From NCBI RefSeq assembly GCF_008728515.1, contig NC_044980.1, forward strand, positions 32,752,290 through 32,816,289: a stretch of 64,000 nucleotides of DNA, in the 5' to 3' direction. The notes under the pieces are model-generated. The model did no database searches. It was not told the origin of the DNA and saw only the letters and a program-made list of their open reading frames with translations. Shown one piece after another: positions 60,188-64,000 of this stretch (position 1 is the stretch's first letter; each line of letters starts with the position of its first letter). Both the position numbers and the translations under genes were made by a program. This DNA comes from Papio anubis. Taxonomy: Eukaryota; Chordata; Mammalia; Primates; Cercopithecidae.

Positions 60188-60732
60188 TGCTGTGGTCTGA
60201 ATGTGTTCCCTAAAACATATGTGTTAGACACTTAATCCTCAATATAACAGTGTTGGGAGGTGAGGTCTGATGGGAGGTGTTTAGGTCGTGAGGGCTTTAC
60301 CATCATGAATGGATTAAGGCCACTTGAAAAAGGATTTGGGAGTGGTTTACTCCCTTTCACTCTCTACACGAGGACACAAATATTTGTCCTCTGTTGCCCT
60401 TCCTCCTTCAGCCTTATAAGGATGCAGCAAGAAGGCCCTCGCCAGATCAAATGCTGGTACCACGATCTTGGCCATCCAATCTCCAGAACTGTGAGAAATG
60501 TTTCTTTTTAAAAGAAATTTATTTTTTATTTTTATTTTTATAGAGAAAGGGTCTTGCTTTGTTGCCCAGGCTAGTCTCGAACTCCTGCGCTCAAGTGATC
60601 CTTCTGCCTTGGCCTCTCAAAGCTCTGAGATTACAGAGTGAGTCACCGTACCTAGCCAAGAAATAAATTTGTTCTTTATCAATTACCCAGTCTGTGGTAT
60701 TCTGGTACAGCAACACAAAACGGACTAAAACA
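60188..60732 (+). mobile_element. MLT1-type MaLR LTR, interrupted by an Alu monomer
   Basis: Runs TGCTGTGGTCTGAATG, CAGTGTTGGGAGGTGAGG, AGCAAGAAGGCCCTCGCC and CCAGAACTGTGAGAAATG, then after the insertion continues AATAAATTTGTTCTTTATC to GGACTAAAACA. The break falls at the poly(A)-signal stretch. Confidence 0.85.
60525..60658 (-). mobile_element. Free left Alu monomer (FLAM-like), antisense, nested
   Basis: A T-rich start is followed by TAGAGAAAGGGTCTTGC, CTAGTCTCGAACTCCTGC and GAGTCACCGTACCTAGCC. Only the left monomer is present, inserted into the MLT1-type LTR; AAGAAAT recurs on both sides. Confidence 0.82.
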
Positions 60733-60954
60733 GCTTAGTCTTACTCTCACAAGATTAAAGTGAAAACCGTCTTCTTTTTTTTTTTTTTGCTGTAAAGGTC
60801 TTCCAGGTCCGGGGCTCAGGAGCCATGGTCCAGCTGTTCTCTGCTGTCCATTCATTCTTTTGGGTGTTTGCCATAACCCCACCTCTTGTAGGAGATTTCT
60901 AATAGAATACTGTTTTTATATTTATGGAGATTTTATGTTTTATCTAAATGACTA

Positions 60955-60957
<3 letters not shown>

Positions 60958-60985
<28 letters not shown>
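60958..60985. repeat. GT dinucleotide repeat
   Basis: Fourteen perfect GT units, followed by a second imperfect stretch to about 60997. Likely polymorphic. Confidence 0.95.
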
Positions 60986-61606
60986 ACATGTGTGTGCCTA
61001 TGTTTGAGATCTTTGAAGAGCCTGTAGTTGTTCTGGAATTCTGTAAAAGTTTACTGTAGTTTGGATATGAGTCTTCTCTGAGATCAAGTAGAAGGGATGG
61101 GTTAGAGACCCTTTGAACCTTTCTTTTATTTTTAAAATAACCCCTCTTTTATCAGTAGCTTCTACTGATTCCCCTATCAGTATGTGCTCCAACAGCGCTG
61201 ATCGCCAACAAACCAGGACACCTCACTCTTTCTAAATTTCATTACTCAGAAAAATGAAAGTCCAAAACTGAATTGGTTAAACCCTTGCTGAGAATAGTAA
61301 TTTCCTTTAAGAAATCAACTTTTATAATTATAATCTTTCTTTGTACGAATCTTTTTCCTAATAGAATTTACATTCCAAAATCCAATTCAACTAAACATTT
61401 CACATTCTGACAAAACCATGACTACAGTGCAAGCACTCTTACCTCCTGGTCCTGTGTACACATTATCTCCATATTCCCATTATATCCCATTCCTCCAGCC
61501 TTATTTTCCCTAGCTTTCTTGTCCCCTACACACATCATGCTCAGTCCTTTTTCCCTCTTTCATGGGCTTTTCCCAGTCTCAGTGATCTCATTCCTTTCAT
61601 TTAGAT

Positions 61607-61851
61607 CAGAAAGTCTCAATCAGCAGAGATTTCTGCAGCTTCCCTCCCCAGGGGACGTGGGAATGTCCGAAGACATTTTTCATCATCACAAATCGGTGGT
61701 GACAGGGAAGTGGGGGTGGGTTGCTATTGGCATCTAGTGGATACAGTCCAGGGATACTGCTACACCTCCTACATTGGCACGAGACAGCTTCCCACAACAA
61801 AAAACTATCCAGCTCAAAGCAGCAATAGTGTTGAGGTTGAGAAACCTTGAT
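61607..61851 (+). mobile_element. MER20-type hAT element, sense
   Basis: CCCCAGGGGACGTGGGAATG, TATTGGCATCTAGTGGATAC, CTTCCCACAACAAAAAACT and GTTGAGGTTGAGAAACCTTG follow MER20 order over nearly its full length. Confidence 0.75.
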
Positions 61852-62272
61852 TTAAGTCATATGCCATTATTCTGTGGACTGAAACCTACATCTAGCTGCC
61901 ACAGTTTTAAAAAATCACTATCAGAGGTTTATTGAGTACTTTGGATATGCTAGGCACCACCACAGCTGTGACCTAGCAGAGTTTTGCTTTTCTGAAAACC
62001 AAAGTTCAGAGAGAAGTCAGTAGGGAGAAGGGACTCAAATAACCTCTTTCTGGAATCAGATATATTAAAATTTCAAAGAATTTCTTTCTTGACAGCCTTC
62101 TCTCTCCTGGAACATGCTCTATAAGGCTTTCATCCTGAAAGCCATTGGCTATGTAATACATTTTTTTTTATGTTTAATCAAAAGTTTTTATTAAATCTTA
62201 AAAAAATCTGTCTCAAATACTCCTTTGGGGAAGAACACAGAATGTTGAAATTGGCTGTAAAAACAAGATATT

Positions 62273-62352
62273 ACTGAAGAAAAAATAAGATTTTTTCTTA
62301 TTTACTGAAGAAATTTCTTATTTACTGAAGATTTACTGAAGAAATAAATAAG
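62273..62352 (+). repeat. Short tandem and inverted repeat cluster
   Basis: ATTTACTGAAG-type units occur four times, with TTTCTTATTTACTGAAGA repeated. AATAAGATTTTTTCTTATT can fold into a hairpin. Confidence 0.7.
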
Positions 62353-62549
62353 ATTAAACCTTGCACAGGAAATTTTTTGGGAAAAGAAATGACAGGTCTC
62401 AGTGATGGGTATGAACTTTTCAGAGATCATGGAAATTAGGTGACAGAAGAAGATATTGCAGCTTGAAATTCATATACAAGGAAACTAGCGAACTAAGTTT
62501 GCAAAAACAAATAATATTAGTTTATTATTTGTTCTTAAAAAAGCAAATC

Positions 62550-62762
62550 GCCAGGCACGTGGGCTCATGCCTGCAATCCCAGCACTTGCAGAGGCTAAGG
62601 CGGGTGGATCACTTGAGGTCAGGAGTTTGAGACCAGTGTGGCCAACATGGTGAAACCCAATCTCTACTAAAAATACAAAAATTAGCCAGAAGTGGTGGTG
62701 TGCGCCTGTAATCCCAGCTACTCAGAAGGCTGGGGCAGGAGAATCGCTTGGACCTGGAGGCA
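62550..62762 (+). mobile_element. Alu, sense, 3'-truncated
   Basis: CCAGGCACGTGGGCTCATGC to CGCTTGGACCTGGAGG. The rest of the right arm and the poly(A) tail are missing, so a later deletion removed the end. Confidence 0.9.
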
Positions 62763-62919
62763 TGACTTAGTTTTGGAGTCAGCTTTTTCTGCGCATTCAT
62801 AACATTTTTATTGTGTTTTAATGTGAGAGAAATAGTTTAAATGTAGGGGATTCTGGTTCTAGCACTGAAACCTGCTTATCCTGAGATCCTAGGCAGCAGC
62901 ATGGTGTAGCAGCACATAC

Positions 62920-63118
62920 AGAGGCAGCAGAGCAGACAGATCTGGGTTCAAATCCCGACTCTAAAACTTGTAGCTAAGTGACCGAGGAAAATTTCTGTGA
63001 AGGCTTTAGAGTCTTCATTTGTATAATGAGCATAAATGTATCTACAAATTAGGGTTGCTTACAGGTTTAAATGATATGGTTATGTGGAAACAGCTTGAAA
63101 AATAGTGGGTTCTTAAAA
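62920..63118 (-). repeat. MIR element, antisense
   Basis: GATCTGGGTTCAAATCCCGA, TCTTCATTTGTATAATGAGC and TTACAGGTTTAAATGATATG are antisense MIR blocks. The adjacent L1 inserted at its end. Confidence 0.75.
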
Positions 63119-63131
63119 AGTACTAGTTTTT

Positions 63132-63396
63132 AACTAACAGAAAACCAAACACTTCATGTTCTCACTCATAAGTGAGAGTTGAACAATAACACATGGACAC
63201 AGGGATGGGAACATCACACACTGGGGCCTGTAGGGGGTTGGGGGGCAAGGGGAGGGAGAGCATTAGGACAAATACCTAATGCATGCGGGGCTTAAAACCT
63301 AGATGCAGCAAACCACCATGGCACATGTACATCTATGGAACAAACCTGCACGTTCTGCACATGTATCCCAGAACTTAAAGTAAAATGTAAAAAAAG
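63132..63396 (+). mobile_element. 5'-truncated L1PA-type 3' end
   Basis: ORF2 end and 3' UTR (TTCTCACTCATAAGTGAGAG, ACACTGGGGCCTGTAGGGGG, GCACATGTATCCCAGAAC) with a short A-rich tail. The duplication AAGTACTAGTTTT at 63119-63131 and AAGTGCTAGTTTT at 63397-63409 differs at one base. Confidence 0.93.
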
Positions 63397-63576
63397 AAGT
63401 GCTAGTTTTCTCTGCAGCCGTTTCCCCTAGGGTATGGCATCAAATTTCTCTGAACCTTTATCTCCTCATATAGCACCTCAGAGTAATACCCATACCCTGT
63501 CTTATGACTATTTCATAAATATCTGTAGAAGCTAAAATGCAGTCGTAAATAAAAAGGACTTTTGTAAACTGGCCAT

Positions 63577-63938
63577 TGATATGGTTTGGCTGTGTCCCCA
63601 CCCAAATCTCAGCTTGTATTGTAGCTCCCATAATTCCCACACGTTGTGGGAGGGACCCAGTGGGAGATAATTGAATCACGGGGGCACATTGCCCCATACT
63701 GTTCTCGTGCTACTGAATAAGTCTCATAAGATTTGTTGGCTTTATTAGGGCAAACCCCTTTCACTTGGCTCTCGTTCTGTCTTGTCTGTAGCCATGTAAG
63801 ATATGCTTTTCGCCTTCTGCCATGACTGTGAGGCCTCCCCAGCCACTTAGAACTGTGAGTCCTTGAAACCTCTTTTTCTTTGCAAATTATCCAGTCTCAG
63901 GTATGTCTTTATCAGCAGTGTGAGAAAGGACTAATACA
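63577..63938 (+). mobile_element. THE1-type MaLR solo LTR, sense
   Basis: Runs TGATATGGTTTGGCTGTGTC to AAAGGACTAATACA, about 362 bp, with GTGAGGCCTCCCCAGCCAC inside. The flanks GCCAT and ACCAT are a near-match 5-bp duplication. It keeps all the THE1 LTR blocks and has no internal sequence. Confidence 0.92.
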
Positions 63939-64000
63939 ACCATTATATCTGAATGTTTCATAGAATTCTACTTAGCTTATCATATCCTACTTGAAAGCGC

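Larger units (their letters stand above)
58714..64000 (-). other. ADAMTS12: Intron 17 of ADAMTS12, partial
   Basis: Sequence upstream of the exon 18 acceptor. No further ADAMTS12 exon is visible up to the window edge. It contains MIR pieces, an MLT1-type LTR with a nested free left Alu monomer, a GT repeat, MER20, a 3'-truncated Alu, an L1 3' end and a THE1-type LTR. 59165-60185, 60990-61605 and 61855-62270 are unrecognised. Confidence 0.75.

Noticed and set aside
63577..63938. Complete endogenous retrovirus
   Set aside because: Only a single LTR is present, with no internal sequence on either side.

Overview
The window is primate nuclear DNA, almost certainly from a catarrhine. Alu monomers and dimers, full-length and truncated L1, MIR, L2-like pieces, MaLR and ERV LTRs and hAT fragments fill long introns around short, spliced, cysteine-rich coding exons. 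All the coding exons I can support lie on the minus strand and belong to one gene, the 3' part of ADAMTS12, a secreted metalloprotease with thrombospondin type-1 repeats. The inferred protein seems to differ from the human protein I remember at several percent of positions in the mucin-like region. A non-human catarrhine such as an Old World monkey is therefore plausible, but I cannot prove it without an alignment.

Gene layout, read right to left: seven exons at 58503-58713, 45698-46816, 36829-36981, 25104-25280, 21843-21986, 10645-10804 and 2977-3155. They are numbered 18-24 by analogy with a 24-exon human gene. Together they encode the last ~713 residues: thrombospondin repeat (TSR) 3, TSR4, a long Ser/Thr/Pro-rich mucin-like spacer, TSR5-TSR8 and a C-terminal PLAC domain ending in TAA at 2977-2979. 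All splice sites used are GT-AG. Exons 19-22 are each multiples of three bases and begin exactly at the first cysteine codon of a TSR. The protease, disintegrin, cysteine-rich and first spacer domains would lie beyond position 64000. Positions 1-2976 are probably 3' UTR and downstream sequence.

Introns: 3156-10644 carries L1, Alu, MIR and MaLR pieces. 10805-21842 is dominated by a full-length but dead L1 (15635-21800) with a perfect 14-bp target-site duplication, ending only about 28 bp from the exon 22 splice donor. 25281-36828 contains an L1 with an inverted 5' part, an ERVK-type solo LTR resembling MER9, an ERV1-like LTR, a MER1-type hAT element and an Alu with a 35-bp internal tandem duplication. 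36982-45697 and 46817-58502 flank the large mucin exon and share a 232-bp duplicated segment at about 92% identity. The part beyond 58714 holds MIR, MER20, MLT1-type, Alu, L1 and THE1-type copies.

I found no CRISPR array, operon, rRNA, tRNA or second protein-coding gene, and no clearly new biological system. The points most worth following up are the L1 beside the exon 22 donor (with its antisense promoter facing the last two exons), the duplicated segments around exon 19, the inverted L1, and a very small poly(A)-tailed insertion at 12180.
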